The translations under genes were made by a program, and so were the position numbers. Of a stretch of DNA of 42,386 nucleotides, positions 6,756 to 15,916 are shown piece after piece. Numbering within the stretch: position 1 is the first letter of the stretch; every line of letters begins with the position of its first letter. Source of the DNA: an uncultured Oscillospiraceae bacterium (GTDB taxonomy: Bacteria; Bacillota; Clostridia; Oscillospirales; Oscillospiraceae); NCBI GenBank assembly GCA_900768135.1, contig CAAGBT010000042.1:1-42386 (forward strand). The letters are read 5' to 3'. The notes beneath the pieces were generated by a model, which saw nothing but the letters and a program-made list of their open reading frames with translations, had not been told where the DNA came from and ran no database searches.

Positions 6756-7253
6756 ATGCAGCCAAACGAAATTCAGGAGCTGCTGCTCGATATCATTCCG
6801 GCGTGGCATTACTGGTTTGCCCGCCCGTTCAAGCGGATGCTGCACGAAGGCGTGAGCCTTGATATGTATTATTGCCTGCAAACGCTCCGCCGCCACAGCG
6901 GCAACATGACGATGACGGAGCTGGCCAACTTCGCCGGTATGCCCAAGCAGCAGATGAGCAAGATCGTGGACAAGCTGGTCGATGGCGGCTTTGCCGAGCG
7001 TCTGAGCGATCCGAACGACCGGCGCATCATCCGCCTGCGCCCAACGGAACGGGCCGACGAATATGTCCGGCAGTTCCTTGAGCAGGACGCAGCTCCCTAC
7101 CGCCAGTTTTTTGAAGATCTGAGCGAGGAGGAGTGCGAACGCTTCTGCGAAGCGCTGACCGCCATGCACGAGATCTTCCACGCGCAGCTTCAGCGGCAGA
7201 GCGGCAAGCCGCCCTGTCCCTGCGGCCCCGGGAAAGGAGAAAAAAGCCAATGA
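6756..7253 (+). CDS. MarR family transcriptional regulator
   Basis: This 165-residue regulator starts at ATG 6756 behind AAAGGAGG. A winged helix-turn-helix spans about residues 45-105: MTMTELANFAGMPKQQMSK as the HTH and DPNDRRIIRL as the wing, whose D-x-R pattern is typical of MarR proteins. Flanking helices would form the dimer. The tail is short and contains a CPC motif that might sense metal or oxidants, which is only a guess. The stop codon overlaps the start of the first ABC half-transporter (ATGA), so it is the first gene of a three-gene operon and most likely represses it until an exported compound binds. Confidence 0.9.
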   Translation: MQPNEIQELLLDIIPAWHYWFARPFKRMLHEGVSLDMYYCLQTLRRHSGNMTMTELANFAGMPKQQMSKIVDKLVDGGFAERLSDPNDRRIIRLRPTERADEYVRQFLEQDAAPYRQFFEDLSEEECERFCEALTAMHEIFHAQLQRQSGKPPCPCGPGKGEKSQ

Positions 7254-9001
7254 AAATGATCCGGCAGTTTACAGGCTGCATCCGCGAATTCAAGCGCCCC
7301 ACAGTCTTTACGCTTCTGTGCATGGTCGGTGAGGTCGCCATCGAGGTGCTGATCCCGTTCTACACGGCGGACCTCATCAACGAGGTCAAGGCCGGCGCAG
7401 CGCTCGATGGTATCGTGCGCGCGGGACTGATCCTCGTTCTGATGGCGCTCGTATCGCTCGGCTGCGGCGCGGCGGGCGGCTACTTCGGCTCCCGTGCAAG
7501 CGCAGGCTTTGCCCGCAACGTCCGGCACGACGTATTCACGCGCGTGCAGGACTTTTCGTTTGAAAACATCGACAGGTTTTCCACCGCGTCTCTTGTCACG
7601 CGCATGACTACCGACGTGAACAACGTGCAGATGGCGTTCATGATGTGCATCCGCATCGCCGTGCGCGCGCCGCTGATGTTCCTTTTCGCCATTGTAATGG
7701 CCTACATCATGGGCGGCGTCCTGGCCATGACCTTTGTCATCGTTATTCCGCTGCTCGTGGCCGGACTGCTGCTGGTGGCGCGCAAGGCAATGCCCGCGTT
7801 CCGGGCGGTGTTCCGCAAGTATGACCGGCTCAACGAATCCGTTGAGGAAAACGTGCGCGCGATGCGCGTGGTCAAGGGCTTTGCCCGCGAGGGGTACGAA
7901 AAGCAGAAATTTGCCGCCGCCTCAAGCGACATTGCCAAGGACTTTACCTACGCCGAGCGCGTGGTGGCGCTGACAAATCCGCTGATGCAGTTCTGCGTAT
8001 ACTTCAACATGATCTTCGTGCTGTTCGTCGGCTCCAAGCTCATCATCACCAATGGCGGCACTACCATCGACGTCGGCCAGCTTTCCGCCATGCTGACCTA
8101 CGGTATGCAGATCCTGATGTCGCTGATGATGATCTCGATGATCTATGTGATGCTCACGATGTCCTACGAATCCTTTGTGCGTATCTGCGAGGTGCTGCAG
8201 GAGCGCCCGGCGCTTACAAGCCCCGAAAACCCCCGCACCGAGGTGAAGGACGGCTCCATCGACTTTGAGAACGTCAGCTTCAAATATTCCGCGCAGGCGA
8301 AGAAATTCGCCCTGCAGGACATCAACCTGCACATCCGCTCCGGCATGACCGTCGGCATTCTCGGCGGCACAGGCTCGAGCAAATCAACGCTCGTGCAGCT
8401 CATCCCGCGCCTGTACGATGTAACGGAAGGCTGCGTGAAGGTCGGCGGCGCAGATGTGCGCAGCTATGATCTGGAGGCGCTGCGCGGCGCGGTGAGCGTT
8501 GTGCTGCAAAAGAACGTTCTCTTCTCCGGCACGATCCGGGACAATCTGCGCTGGGGCAATGAAAACGCGACGGATGCGGAAATGGAGGAGGCGTGCCGCC
8601 TTGCGCAGGCGGATGAATTCATCCGCGCCTTCCCCAACGGGTACGATACCTATATCGAGCAGGGCGGAACGAATGTCTCCGGCGGGCAGAAGCAGCGGCT
8701 GTGCATCGCCCGCGCGCTTCTGAAAAAGCCGAAGATTCTGATCCTGGACGATTCGACTTCCGCCGTGGATACCCGCACCGACGCGCTGATCCGCGCAGGC
8801 TTCCGCGCCTATATCCCCGAAACGACCAAGATCATCATTGCCCAGCGCGTCGCCTCCGTAGAGGACGCCGACCTGATCCTTGTAATGGACAACGGCCGCA
8901 TCGCCGACGCCGGCACGCACGAGCAGCTGATAGTCTCCAGCCCGATCTATCGCGAGGTCTACGAATCTCAGACGAATGGAGGTGAGCAGGATGAAGCATA
9001 A
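7250..9001 (+). CDS. ABC exporter half-transporter, degenerate-site subunit
   Basis: This 583-residue protein joins an N-terminal exporter membrane domain (six expected helices, about residues 15-310) to an ATPase domain. Walker A is GGTGSSKST (372-380) and the signature is VSGGQ. The Walker B region reads ILILD500-D501, with Asp where the catalytic Glu should be, and the switch histidine is Gln (Q532 in IIIAQR). This pair of changes marks the subunit that contributes the non-catalytic site in heterodimeric multidrug exporters such as TM287/288, LmrCD and BmrCD. The start at 7250 has AAAGGAG upstream and overlaps the marR stop. It pairs with the gene that follows. The substrate is unknown; a drug or peptide is likely. 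Confidence 0.9.
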   Translation: MKMIRQFTGCIREFKRPTVFTLLCMVGEVAIEVLIPFYTADLINEVKAGAALDGIVRAGLILVLMALVSLGCGAAGGYFGSRASAGFARNVRHDVFTRVQDFSFENIDRFSTASLVTRMTTDVNNVQMAFMMCIRIAVRAPLMFLFAIVMAYIMGGVLAMTFVIVIPLLVAGLLLVARKAMPAFRAVFRKYDRLNESVEENVRAMRVVKGFAREGYEKQKFAAASSDIAKDFTYAERVVALTNPLMQFCVYFNMIFVLFVGSKLIITNGGTTIDVGQLSAMLTYGMQILMSLMMISMIYVMLTMSYESFVRICEVLQERPALTSPENPRTEVKDGSIDFENVSFKYSAQAKKFALQDINLHIRSGMTVGILGGTGSSKSTLVQLIPRLYDVTEGCVKVGGADVRSYDLEALRGAVSVVLQKNVLFSGTIRDNLRWGNENATDAEMEEACRLAQADEFIRAFPNGYDTYIEQGGTNVSGGQKQRLCIARALLKKPKILILDDSTSAVDTRTDALIRAGFRAYIPETTKIIIAQRVASVEDADLILVMDNGRIADAGTHEQLIVSSPIYREVYESQTNGGEQDEA

Positions 9002-10910
9002 CCGCAAAGCCGGTCGCCCCAACGCCGGCGCAGACAACATGAAGATGCTGGGGCGCACCTTGAAAAAGCTCTTCGCTTACTATCCCGTGCTTGCGCCCGT
9101 CACGTTTGCGTGCATCCTGTTCTCTGCCATTGTTTCCTCCATTCCCTCGCTGTTCGTTCAAAACGTGATTCAGGTCATTGAAAAGTGGTATGTCTCGCGC
9201 GACTGGGCGGCGGCAAGGCCCGAGCTGATCTCCGTGCTGACACTGCTGGTCGTGCTGTATATCCTCTCCATCCTCGCCATTCTCGTTTACAAGCAGCTGA
9301 TGGCCTATATGACGCAGGGCTTTCTCGACAAGCTCCGTCAGGAGATGTTCGGCGGGATGCAGGATCTGCCCATCCGCTACTTCGACACGCACCAGCACGG
9401 CGATATCATGAGCTTTTACACCAACGATATCGATACGCTGCGCCAGCTTGTTTCGGAGGCGATCCCCGCGTTCATCCAGTCCGGCGCGATCGTGCTGGTC
9501 GTCTTCTCCATCATGCTCTATTTCAGTCTCTGGCTGACGCTGATCCTCATCTGCGGCATCGTGCTGATGGTGCTGGTCACCAAGCACATCGGCGGCGGCA
9601 GCGCAAAGTTCTTCCTGCGCCAGCAGAAGGCCGTTGCCAAAACAGAGGGCTATATTCAGGAAACGATGACCGGCCAGAAGGTCGTTAAGGTCTTCTGCCA
9701 CGAGCAGCGCTCCATCGAGGCGTTCGATGAGATCAACAACGCGCTCTTCGAGGACAGCTTCCGCGCCCACGCCTACGCAAGCGTGCTTGGCCCCATCATC
9801 GGCAATATCGGAAACTTTCTCTATGTCGCTCTGGCGCTGGTGGGCGGCGTGTTCCTGCTCATCGGGCTTCCAAACGTGAGCCTTTCCGGTAAGATGCTGG
9901 ATATCTCCATCCTTGTGCCGTTCCTGAATATGACCAAGCAGTTCACCGGCAATGTCAACCAGCTCTCCCAGCAGATCAACTCCATCGTGATGGCAGGCGC
10001 AGGCGCGCAGCGCGTATTCTCGCTCATCGATGAAACGCCGGAGGCAGACAACGGCTATGTAACGCTCGTTGACGCGGCGGTCGCGCCCGACGGCACGATC
10101 ACGGAAAGCCCCGTTCACACCGGCCGCTGGGCGTGGAAGCACCCGCACAGCGACGGCACGATCTCCTATACCGAGCTGCGCGGCGACGTGCGCCTGACAG
10201 ACGTGGATTTTGCCTACGAAGAGGGCAAGGAAGTGCTGCACGATGTGTCCGTTTACGCAGAGCCGGGGCAGAAGGTCGCCTTTGTCGGCGCAACGGGCGC
10301 AGGCAAAACCACGATCACCAACCTCATCAACCGCTTCTACGATATTGCAGACGGCAAGATCCGCTACGACGGCATCAATATCAACAAGATCAAAAAGGCG
10401 GATCTGCGCCGCAGCCTGGGTATTGTCTTGCAGGACGTCAACCTCTTCACCGGCACGGTGATGGACAACATCCGCTACGGCAAGCTTGACGCAACGGATG
10501 AAGAATGTATCGCCGCGGCAAAGCTTGCGGGCGCGGACGATTTCATCACGCGCCTCCCGCAGGGCTACGCGACCGAACTCACCAACAACGGCGCGAATCT
10601 CTCGCAGGGGCAGCGCCAGCTCATCTCCATCGCCCGCGCGGCGGTCGCCGATCCGCCGGTCATGATCCTCGACGAGGCGACGTCGTCCATCGATACGCGC
10701 ACCGAGGCCATCGTACAGCGCGGCATGGACAAGCTGATGGAAGGACGCACGGTGTTCGTCATCGCCCATCGTCTTTCCACCGTAAAGAACGCCGATGTGA
10801 TCATGGTGCTTGACCATGGCCGCATCATCGAGCGCGGCAGCCATGAAAAGCTCATTGCCGAAAAAGGCACCTATTATCAGCTCTACACCGGAGCGTTCGA
10901 GCTGGAATGA
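8991..10910 (+). CDS. ABC exporter half-transporter, catalytic subunit
   Basis: This 639-residue partner of the preceding gene overlaps it by 11 bases. ATG 8991 is preferred over ATG 8976 because GGAGGTG lies between them at ribosome-binding distance. A membrane domain (about residues 25-330) precedes the ATPase domain. Walker A is GATGAGKTT (433-441). Walker B has intact D561-E562 and the switch H593 is present. The signature is LSQGQ instead of LSGGQ, as in TM288, so it completes the degenerate site of the partner. A spacer of about 45 residues (near residues 345-395, PEADNGYVTLVDAA to WAWKHPHSDG) is inserted between the two domains. Confidence 0.9.
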   Translation: MKHNRKAGRPNAGADNMKMLGRTLKKLFAYYPVLAPVTFACILFSAIVSSIPSLFVQNVIQVIEKWYVSRDWAAARPELISVLTLLVVLYILSILAILVYKQLMAYMTQGFLDKLRQEMFGGMQDLPIRYFDTHQHGDIMSFYTNDIDTLRQLVSEAIPAFIQSGAIVLVVFSIMLYFSLWLTLILICGIVLMVLVTKHIGGGSAKFFLRQQKAVAKTEGYIQETMTGQKVVKVFCHEQRSIEAFDEINNALFEDSFRAHAYASVLGPIIGNIGNFLYVALALVGGVFLLIGLPNVSLSGKMLDISILVPFLNMTKQFTGNVNQLSQQINSIVMAGAGAQRVFSLIDETPEADNGYVTLVDAAVAPDGTITESPVHTGRWAWKHPHSDGTISYTELRGDVRLTDVDFAYEEGKEVLHDVSVYAEPGQKVAFVGATGAGKTTITNLINRFYDIADGKIRYDGININKIKKADLRRSLGIVLQDVNLFTGTVMDNIRYGKLDATDEECIAAAKLAGADDFITRLPQGYATELTNNGANLSQGQRQLISIARAAVADPPVMILDEATSSIDTRTEAIVQRGMDKLMEGRTVFVIAHRLSTVKNADVIMVLDHGRIIERGSHEKLIAEKGTYYQLYTGAFELE

Positions 10911-10923
10911 GCGCAGGCGCACA

Positions 10924-10957
10924 AAAGAGCACGTCCCCGCAGGGACGCGCTCTTTTT
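10924..10957 (+). terminator. Intrinsic terminator of the marR-ABC operon
   Basis: AAAGAGCACGTCCC (10924-10937) pairs with GGGACGCGCTCTTT (10942-10955) with one mismatch, a CGCA loop and a following T-run. Confidence 0.85.
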
Positions 10958-11020
10958 CTGCATATTCGGCCAAGTCCTCCCGCTATAGTGTGATGAACGC
11001 AAATTTGAGGGAGGAATGTT

Positions 11021-12274
11021 ATGTCTCGTTCGTTTTTCCGCACCTACGGTTTCCTGGGCGCGATGCTGCTGAGCATCGTACTCGGCTGCGCCCTGGGTGC
11101 ATTCTGGCCGGGGGCCGTCTGCCTTGCGCCGCTGGGAACGATCTTCATCAACCTGATGTTCTGCATCGTGGTGCCGCTGGTATTCTGCTCGCTCGCAGGC
11201 TCCATCGCCTGCATGAAAAGCCCGAAGCGCGCAGGCAGGATCATGGGAACAACGCTGGCTGTCTTCATTGTTACCGGGCTGATCGCCGCAGCGGTCATGC
11301 TTGTGTTCATGCACATCTGTCCGCCGGTTCCGGAGCCGTGGACAGATGCTTCAGCCGGCAGCGTTGATGCGCAGGCGAGCCTTGCAGCGCTGCTCGTCAA
11401 CTTCTTCACGGTCGAGGACTTTGCCGCGCTGCTCTCGCGGCGGGCAATGCTTCCGCTCATCGTTTTTTCGCTGCTGACGGGCTTCGGCATAAACCTCGGC
11501 AGCGGGCCGGACGGGCTGACCGCGCGGGTGCTGCAGGACATGACGAACTGCCTGCTCAAGGTCGTTTCTCTCGTCACCTGTTATGCGCCGGTCGCATTCT
11601 TTGGCTTTTTCGCATCGCTTGTGGCGTCCTACGGCGCGCAGATTACCGCCGCCTATGGGCGCGCGATGGCCGTTTACTACCCGCTTTGCCTTGCCTATGC
11701 GCTCGTCGCCTTCCCGCTCTACGCGCGCTTCGGAGGCGGCCGGGAGGGGGTGCGCGTGATGCGGCGGCACATCCTGCGCCCGGCAGTCACGGCGCTTGGC
11801 ACCTGCTCGTCCGTTGCGACCATTCCCACCAACCTGGAAGCCGCCGAGGACAGCGGCATCCCCCGCGAGGTTTCCGACCTTGTGCTGCCGCTGGGCGCTA
11901 CAATGCACATGGACGGCTCATGCTTCAGCTGCGTGCTGAAGATCGCGTTCCTTTTCGGCGTGTTCGGCATTCCGTTCGAGGGCGCGGGGCTTATGGTGAA
12001 AGTGCTGCTCACGGCGGTATTCAGCTCGGTCGCCATGAGCGGCATCCCCGGCGGCGGCTACATCGGCGAATACATTATCTGCACGCTGTTCTTCCCCGAG
12101 CAGATGGCCATTGCCTACCCCATTGCAGTAACGGTCGGCAACCTGGTCGATCCGCCGGCCACGATGATCAATTCTGCGGGGGACTATGTGGTCTCGTTCA
12201 TCGTGGCGCGCTTTACCGAGGGCCGCGGATGGCTGGAACGCGCGCAGGCGGCGCGCCGCGCCGGACGGAGCTGA
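11021..12274 (+). CDS. Dicarboxylate/amino acid:cation symporter (DAACS family)
   Basis: This 417-residue inner-membrane transporter of the GltP/SdcS type imports dicarboxylates or acidic amino acids with Na+ or H+. ATG 11021 follows GAGGGAGG. Hydrophobic helices run throughout. The family signatures are SSVATIPTN (hairpin 1 region, equivalent to SSSATLP), GATMHMDGS (equivalent to GATINMDGT, the Na+ site) and SGIPGGGYIGEY (hairpin 2 region). The NMDGT motif reads HMDGS here and the serine-rich motif lacks one serine, so substrate or ion choice may differ from model members. It stands alone between two terminator-bounded units. Its promoter is unclear; a TATAGT at 10984-10989 could be the -10 box. 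Confidence 0.88.
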   Translation: MSRSFFRTYGFLGAMLLSIVLGCALGAFWPGAVCLAPLGTIFINLMFCIVVPLVFCSLAGSIACMKSPKRAGRIMGTTLAVFIVTGLIAAAVMLVFMHICPPVPEPWTDASAGSVDAQASLAALLVNFFTVEDFAALLSRRAMLPLIVFSLLTGFGINLGSGPDGLTARVLQDMTNCLLKVVSLVTCYAPVAFFGFFASLVASYGAQITAAYGRAMAVYYPLCLAYALVAFPLYARFGGGREGVRVMRRHILRPAVTALGTCSSVATIPTNLEAAEDSGIPREVSDLVLPLGATMHMDGSCFSCVLKIAFLFGVFGIPFEGAGLMVKVLLTAVFSSVAMSGIPGGGYIGEYIICTLFFPEQMAIAYPIAVTVGNLVDPPATMINSAGDYVVSFIVARFTEGRGWLERAQAARRAGRS

Positions 12275-12319
12275 TTCGTTCTATTGCGCAAAATTTTCCG
12301 TGCGCGCTGCCGCCGCCTG

Positions 12320-12328
12320 TGCTATAAT
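12320..12328 (+). promoter_or_regulatory. Extended -10 promoter of the yhaM-like gene
   Basis: TGC followed by a perfect TATAAT (12323-12328) lies about 60 bases upstream of the start codon. No good -35 box is seen at normal spacing, which is usual for extended -10 promoters. Confidence 0.55.
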
Positions 12329-12389
12329 ATGCTTCAATCGCAAAAGAATCGCCCGTGCGGGATACCGTTCGGACAGAAAGAGGAACGAT

Positions 12390-13340
12390 ATGGAATTTGA
12401 TCTGCCCATCGCGCGCATGGCGCGCGGCATCGACGTGGAGGGCTTCTATCTGCTCAAATCCGCCTTTTCCAAGGTAACGGCAAGCGGAAAGCCGTTTTTG
12501 AGCGCCGTGCTTGCCGATGCGAGCGGAACGATCGAGGCAAAAGCGTGGGATTACAGCGGCCCTGTGGGAGCGGCCGATGAAGGAAAGGTCGTCAAGGTGC
12601 GCGGCAGCGTGTCGGACTACCGCGGGATGCCGCAGCTGACGATCGACCGGCTGCGCCTTGCCGCAGACGCCGACCCTGTGGACGTCTCCCGGCTGGTCAG
12701 CATCGCGCCCATCGACCGCGACGCCGCCTGGACCGAGGTGGCGCGCATCGCCGCCTCCATCGCCGATGACGACTACCGCGCCGTATGCGAGGAAATGCTG
12801 CGCCGCCACGAAGCGGCGTTCCGCTCCATTCCCGCCGCCAAGAGCGTACACCACAGCTTCCTCAGCGGCCTGCTGATGCACACGCTGAATATGCTGCGCC
12901 TTGCCGATTTCCTTGCCGCGCAATATGCCGGCACCGTTGACCGCAGCCTGCTGCTGGCCGGCACGTTGCTGCACGATTTCGGCAAGGAGCAGGAATTCAC
13001 GTTCTCCGAGCTTGGCCTTGTTACGGACTACTCCATAAAGGGGCAGCTGCTTGGGCATCTGGTCATGGGCGCGCAGGAAACTGCCGAAATCGCCAAAGCG
13101 CTCGGCATTCCGGAGGAAAAGTCTGTGCTGCTGCAGCACCTGCTGCTCTCGCACCACGGCGCGCCGGAATTTGGCGCGGCGGTGCTGCCGCAGTGCGCCG
13201 AAAGCGAGCTGCTCTCGCTGATCGACCAGATCGACAGCCGGATGGAGATCTACCGCGAGGCGCTTGAGCCGCTGCACGCAGGCGAATTCAGTCCGCGCGT
13301 CTTCGCACTGGACAACAAGCGCGTTTACCGCCACGGCTGA
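12390..13340 (+). CDS. yhaM: 3'-5' exoribonuclease YhaM family protein (OB fold + HD domain)
   Basis: This 316-residue protein starts at ATG 12390, with AGAAAGAGG upstream. Residues about 10-90 form an OB-fold nucleic-acid-binding domain (GIDVEGFYLLKSAF, LADASGTIEAKAWD). An HD-type metal-dependent hydrolase domain follows, with H154-H155, H164, the H195-D196 pair and H255-H256 in LLLSHHGAPE. YhaM of Bacillus subtilis is a Mn2+-dependent 3'-5' exonuclease that trims RNA ends. Length matches (about 314). It is transcribed alone and ends at a strong terminator. Confidence 0.9.
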   Translation: MEFDLPIARMARGIDVEGFYLLKSAFSKVTASGKPFLSAVLADASGTIEAKAWDYSGPVGAADEGKVVKVRGSVSDYRGMPQLTIDRLRLAADADPVDVSRLVSIAPIDRDAAWTEVARIAASIADDDYRAVCEEMLRRHEAAFRSIPAAKSVHHSFLSGLLMHTLNMLRLADFLAAQYAGTVDRSLLLAGTLLHDFGKEQEFTFSELGLVTDYSIKGQLLGHLVMGAQETAEIAKALGIPEEKSVLLQHLLLSHHGAPEFGAAVLPQCAESELLSLIDQIDSRMEIYREALEPLHAGEFSPRVFALDNKRVYRHG

Positions 13341-13356
13341 CGGATCCGGCAGCCAG

Positions 13357-13394
13357 AAAGGGCGTTCCCTTCCCCGGAAGAGAACGCCCTTTTT
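13357..13394. terminator. Bidirectional terminator between yhaM and yqeB
   Basis: AAAGGGCGTTC (13357-13367) pairs with GAACGCCCTTT (13382-13392). An inner stem CTTCC/GGAAG extends it, and T residues follow. On the opposite strand an A-rich flank gives a short T-run, so it may also serve the converging yqeB operon. Confidence 0.8.
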
Positions 13395-13422
13395 CCATTA
13401 TTTTCTTCCGCGCAGCGCGCCT

Positions 13423-14223
13423 TCACCGCAGGCCCTGCGCCCGCGCGCGCAGATACAGCACCGCCTCCAGCACGCCGCCGCCTACGGCAAGCGCCTTATC
13501 CGATACGGTAAAGCAATTCTCCACATTGCCGCGCGGATCCACATCGCCGGATTTCATCCCCTTGTAAACGCAAACGCCGTCGTCCAGCACGCCGCGCAGC
13601 ACGCCGCTGATGCTGCATCTCATGGGCTGCCCTTCGACAAAGCCGATGATCTCTCCCTCCTTCACCAGATCGCCAATGCGGCGGATCGCAGTGAAGGTTC
13701 CTCCGCACGGCGCGCGCAGCACGCGCTCGCCGGCAAATCCGCCGATCAGCCCCGGGATATTGGTGTTGGGCAGGGCGCTGCCGGAGTAGATCACGCGGCC
13801 AAGCGTATGGCCGCGCATCGTTTCCACGACGGCATGGCAGTCCACCCCCGCCGTAAAGCCCGGTCCTACGCCCACAACAATGGGCGCATCGGCGCGCGCC
13901 GTCCCAAGGTTCCGCTTGGCAAGGATGGCGTCTACCTCCGCGTCCGGCGCAAGCGCCGCGCGGCAATGGCATTCCGGGTCGGGCAGAACCGGGATCACGC
14001 CCCTGCGCAGCAGCGCTTTTGCCTGCGCGGCCGTCTCCGCGCGCACAGCGCGCACATCCTCCACCATCGCTTCCCCATAGGTAATGGCGCCGGCAAAGGC
14101 AACGGTGCGCCGGATCGCCGTGGGTACGGGCAGATCGGTCATCACCACGTCAATCCCGCTGCGCCACAATCTCATTGCCGCACCGCTGGCGATGTCGCCC
14201 GCGCCGCGTATCAGCGTAAGCAT
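13423..14223 (-). CDS. yqeB: Selenium-dependent molybdenum hydroxylase system protein YqeB (EF2563 family)
   Basis: This 266-residue protein begins MLTLIRGAGDIASGAAMRLW, a nucleotide-binding-type start shared by the YqeB/EF2563 family. The second half contains GVGPGFTAGVDCHAVVETMRGH and a biotinyl-lipoyl-like segment (RRIGDLVKEGEIIGFVEG). The family is found only with selenium-dependent molybdenum hydroxylases, where it helps mature the labile selenium cofactor; the exact reaction is not known. It is the last gene of the xdhC-yqeC-yqeB run and overlaps yqeC by 13 bases. Confidence 0.88.
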   Translation of the reverse strand: MLTLIRGAGDIASGAAMRLWRSGIDVVMTDLPVPTAIRRTVAFAGAITYGEAMVEDVRAVRAETAAQAKALLRRGVIPVLPDPECHCRAALAPDAEVDAILAKRNLGTARADAPIVVGVGPGFTAGVDCHAVVETMRGHTLGRVIYSGSALPNTNIPGLIGGFAGERVLRAPCGGTFTAIRRIGDLVKEGEIIGFVEGQPMRCSISGVLRGVLDDGVCVYKGMKSGDVDPRGNVENCFTVSDKALAVGGGVLEAVLYLRARAQGLR

Positions 14224-14882
14224 ACATAAACCCCCTTATGCAGGCTGCCCGCGACCACCGGGCAGGAAAAGTGCCGTGCCATTGCCTGCGCCGCCTCATA
14301 TCCCGCAGCAGACTCGACCTTGTTGAGATATATCCGGTCGCCATAGCCCTCGGACCGGATCACGCGCGCGGCAATCTCCGGCGTAACAGCTGCATCCTCA
14401 TCCGCGCCCGCAAGCTGCGCATAGAGTGCGCTGCGGTGGCACGTCTCACGGATGGGCCTGCCCACGCCGTCGATCCCGGCGACCACCACCACGCGCTGCG
14501 CGCACGGTGGAATGACCGGCTCGTGCGGCGCGTGCGCCTTGAGCGGAAGCATCCTGGCCCCATCCGCCTCCACGATGACATAATCGGCAAGGCGTGCAAG
14601 CGTCTCAAGGGGCAGCCCCGGCGCGCAGAGCTTTCCGTTTTCCTCCCGCCCCGCCACACAAAGGATGCGGCAGCGCGCAAGCGCGGCGCGCACCTCGTCC
14701 TCCGTAGCGTCCATCAGCGTTTCGCAGTGCGCAGGGCGGCGGATGTGCGTTGTTGTGGTCATAACGACCCGCCCGCTGCTTTCCAGCTCTCCGGCCAGCG
14801 TTTCCATCAGCGTCGTCTTTCCGCCGCCGCCGATAAGCGCAGTCACGCCGCAGCCAACCCGCAAAAGCGGTGCGATTTGCAT
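14211..14882 (-). CDS. yqeC: Selenium cofactor biosynthesis protein YqeC
   Basis: This 223-residue protein has a P-loop near the N-terminus (ALIGGGGKTTLM, residues about 15-26) and VIVEADGARMLPLKAH in the middle, the hallmark of the YqeC family. It is thought to act in making the selenium-containing cofactor of molybdenum hydroxylases, using a nucleotide. It sits between xdhC (14 bases upstream) and yqeB (overlapping), so the three are co-transcribed. Confidence 0.88.
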   Translation of the reverse strand: MQIAPLLRVGCGVTALIGGGGKTTLMETLAGELESSGRVVMTTTTHIRRPAHCETLMDATEDEVRAALARCRILCVAGREENGKLCAPGLPLETLARLADYVIVEADGARMLPLKAHAPHEPVIPPCAQRVVVVAGIDGVGRPIRETCHRSALYAQLAGADEDAAVTPEIAARVIRSEGYGDRIYLNKVESAAGYEAAQAMARHFSCPVVAGSLHKGVYVCLR

Positions 14883-14896
14883 CTTTTTCTTCCTCC

Positions 14897-15880
14897 TCAG
14901 CGGCGTTTGGCACGGTGTTCGATCATCTCTGCGGCGATGCTGACGGCGATCTCCTCCGGCGTTTCGGCAAGAATGGGAAGGCCGATAGGCGCATGAACGC
15001 GCGCAAGATCTGTCTGGGTGTAGCCATCGCCCAGCAGCTTCTCGTATGTTTTGGCGATCTTGCTGCGGCTGCCGATGCAGCCCACATAAGTCGCTTCGCT
15101 CCGCAGCAGCTGGCGGAGGATCTCATAGTCCGCCTGATGCCCCGGCGACATGACGACCACATAATCGTCCGGCGTGACGGTGACTTTGTCATAAATATTC
15201 TGAAAATCGCCGAAGATGACCTCATCCGCCGCCGGGTAGTTCTCCGGCTTTGCCAGCTCCTCGCGGTTGTCGAACATCACTACGCGGAAGCCAAGCGTTG
15301 CCAGCACCGGCACGAGCGCGCGGCCAACATGTCCGCCGCCGAAGATGCAGACCTTGCCCGCGCGCGCCAGCGGCTCTACATACAGCCCATCACGCCAGAC
15401 AGCGCGGGCGGTAAAGTATTCCTGCTGATCCTGCGGGATCTCGCCGCGCGTCAGCACGCGGAACTCCCGCACGCGCTCCCCATCGAGCGCAAGCAGCAGC
15501 CAGAGGTCCACATCGCGCGCAAGCTGCGCGCGCCAGGTGCGCAGCACCGCAATGTCCGCCTGCTCCTCCGGCCGGAACAGCTGGAAATAGACGGTCACCC
15601 GCCCGCCGCAGATCATACCGATGCTGGCGACATCGTTGGGATGCAGGTCGTAAGACTTCAGCTCATTGCCGCCCGTGCGGATCGCCTCGAGCGCGCGCCG
15701 CGCGCACAGCAGCTCCACCGCGCCTCCGCCAACCGTTCCCAGCGTGGAACCATCCTCAAGAACCGCCATCTTTGCGCCTGCGCCGCGCGGCGAGGAGCCG
15801 GAGGACGCAAAAATGCTGCACAGCACCACCCGTTCGCCGCGCGCCAGCGCGGCGAGCATCGCATCAAGAATCTCTTTCAT
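14897..15880 (-). CDS. xdhC: XdhC/CoxI family molybdenum cofactor sulfurtransferase-type protein
   Basis: This 327-residue protein starts at ATG 15880 behind GAAAGGATAA; a longer in-frame start 19 codons upstream lies over the promoter. The N-terminal XdhC/CoxI domain shows FASSGSSPRGAGAKMAV and GTVGGGAVE. The C-terminal domain has a Rossmann fold (VCIFGGGHVGRALVPVLATLGF), and CIGSRSKIAKTYEKL follows. XdhC proteins bind the molybdenum cofactor and load it, sulfurated or here possibly selenated, into xanthine dehydrogenase-type enzymes. No hydroxylase subunit gene is in the window, so the client enzyme must be encoded elsewhere. Confidence 0.9.
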   Translation of the reverse strand: MKEILDAMLAALARGERVVLCSIFASSGSSPRGAGAKMAVLEDGSTLGTVGGGAVELLCARRALEAIRTGGNELKSYDLHPNDVASIGMICGGRVTVYFQLFRPEEQADIAVLRTWRAQLARDVDLWLLLALDGERVREFRVLTRGEIPQDQQEYFTARAVWRDGLYVEPLARAGKVCIFGGGHVGRALVPVLATLGFRVVMFDNREELAKPENYPAADEVIFGDFQNIYDKVTVTPDDYVVVMSPGHQADYEILRQLLRSEATYVGCIGSRSKIAKTYEKLLGDGYTQTDLARVHAPIGLPILAETPEEIAVSIAAEMIEHRAKRR

Positions 15881-15916
15881 CACTGTTATCCTTTCAAAAA
15901 AATTACGGTTGAGCCT

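Noticed and set aside
8835..10973. Long minus-strand frame over the second ABC gene
   Set aside because: Antisense shadow of a gene with Walker A, Walker B and H-loop motifs; Asp/His/Val-rich with no domain.
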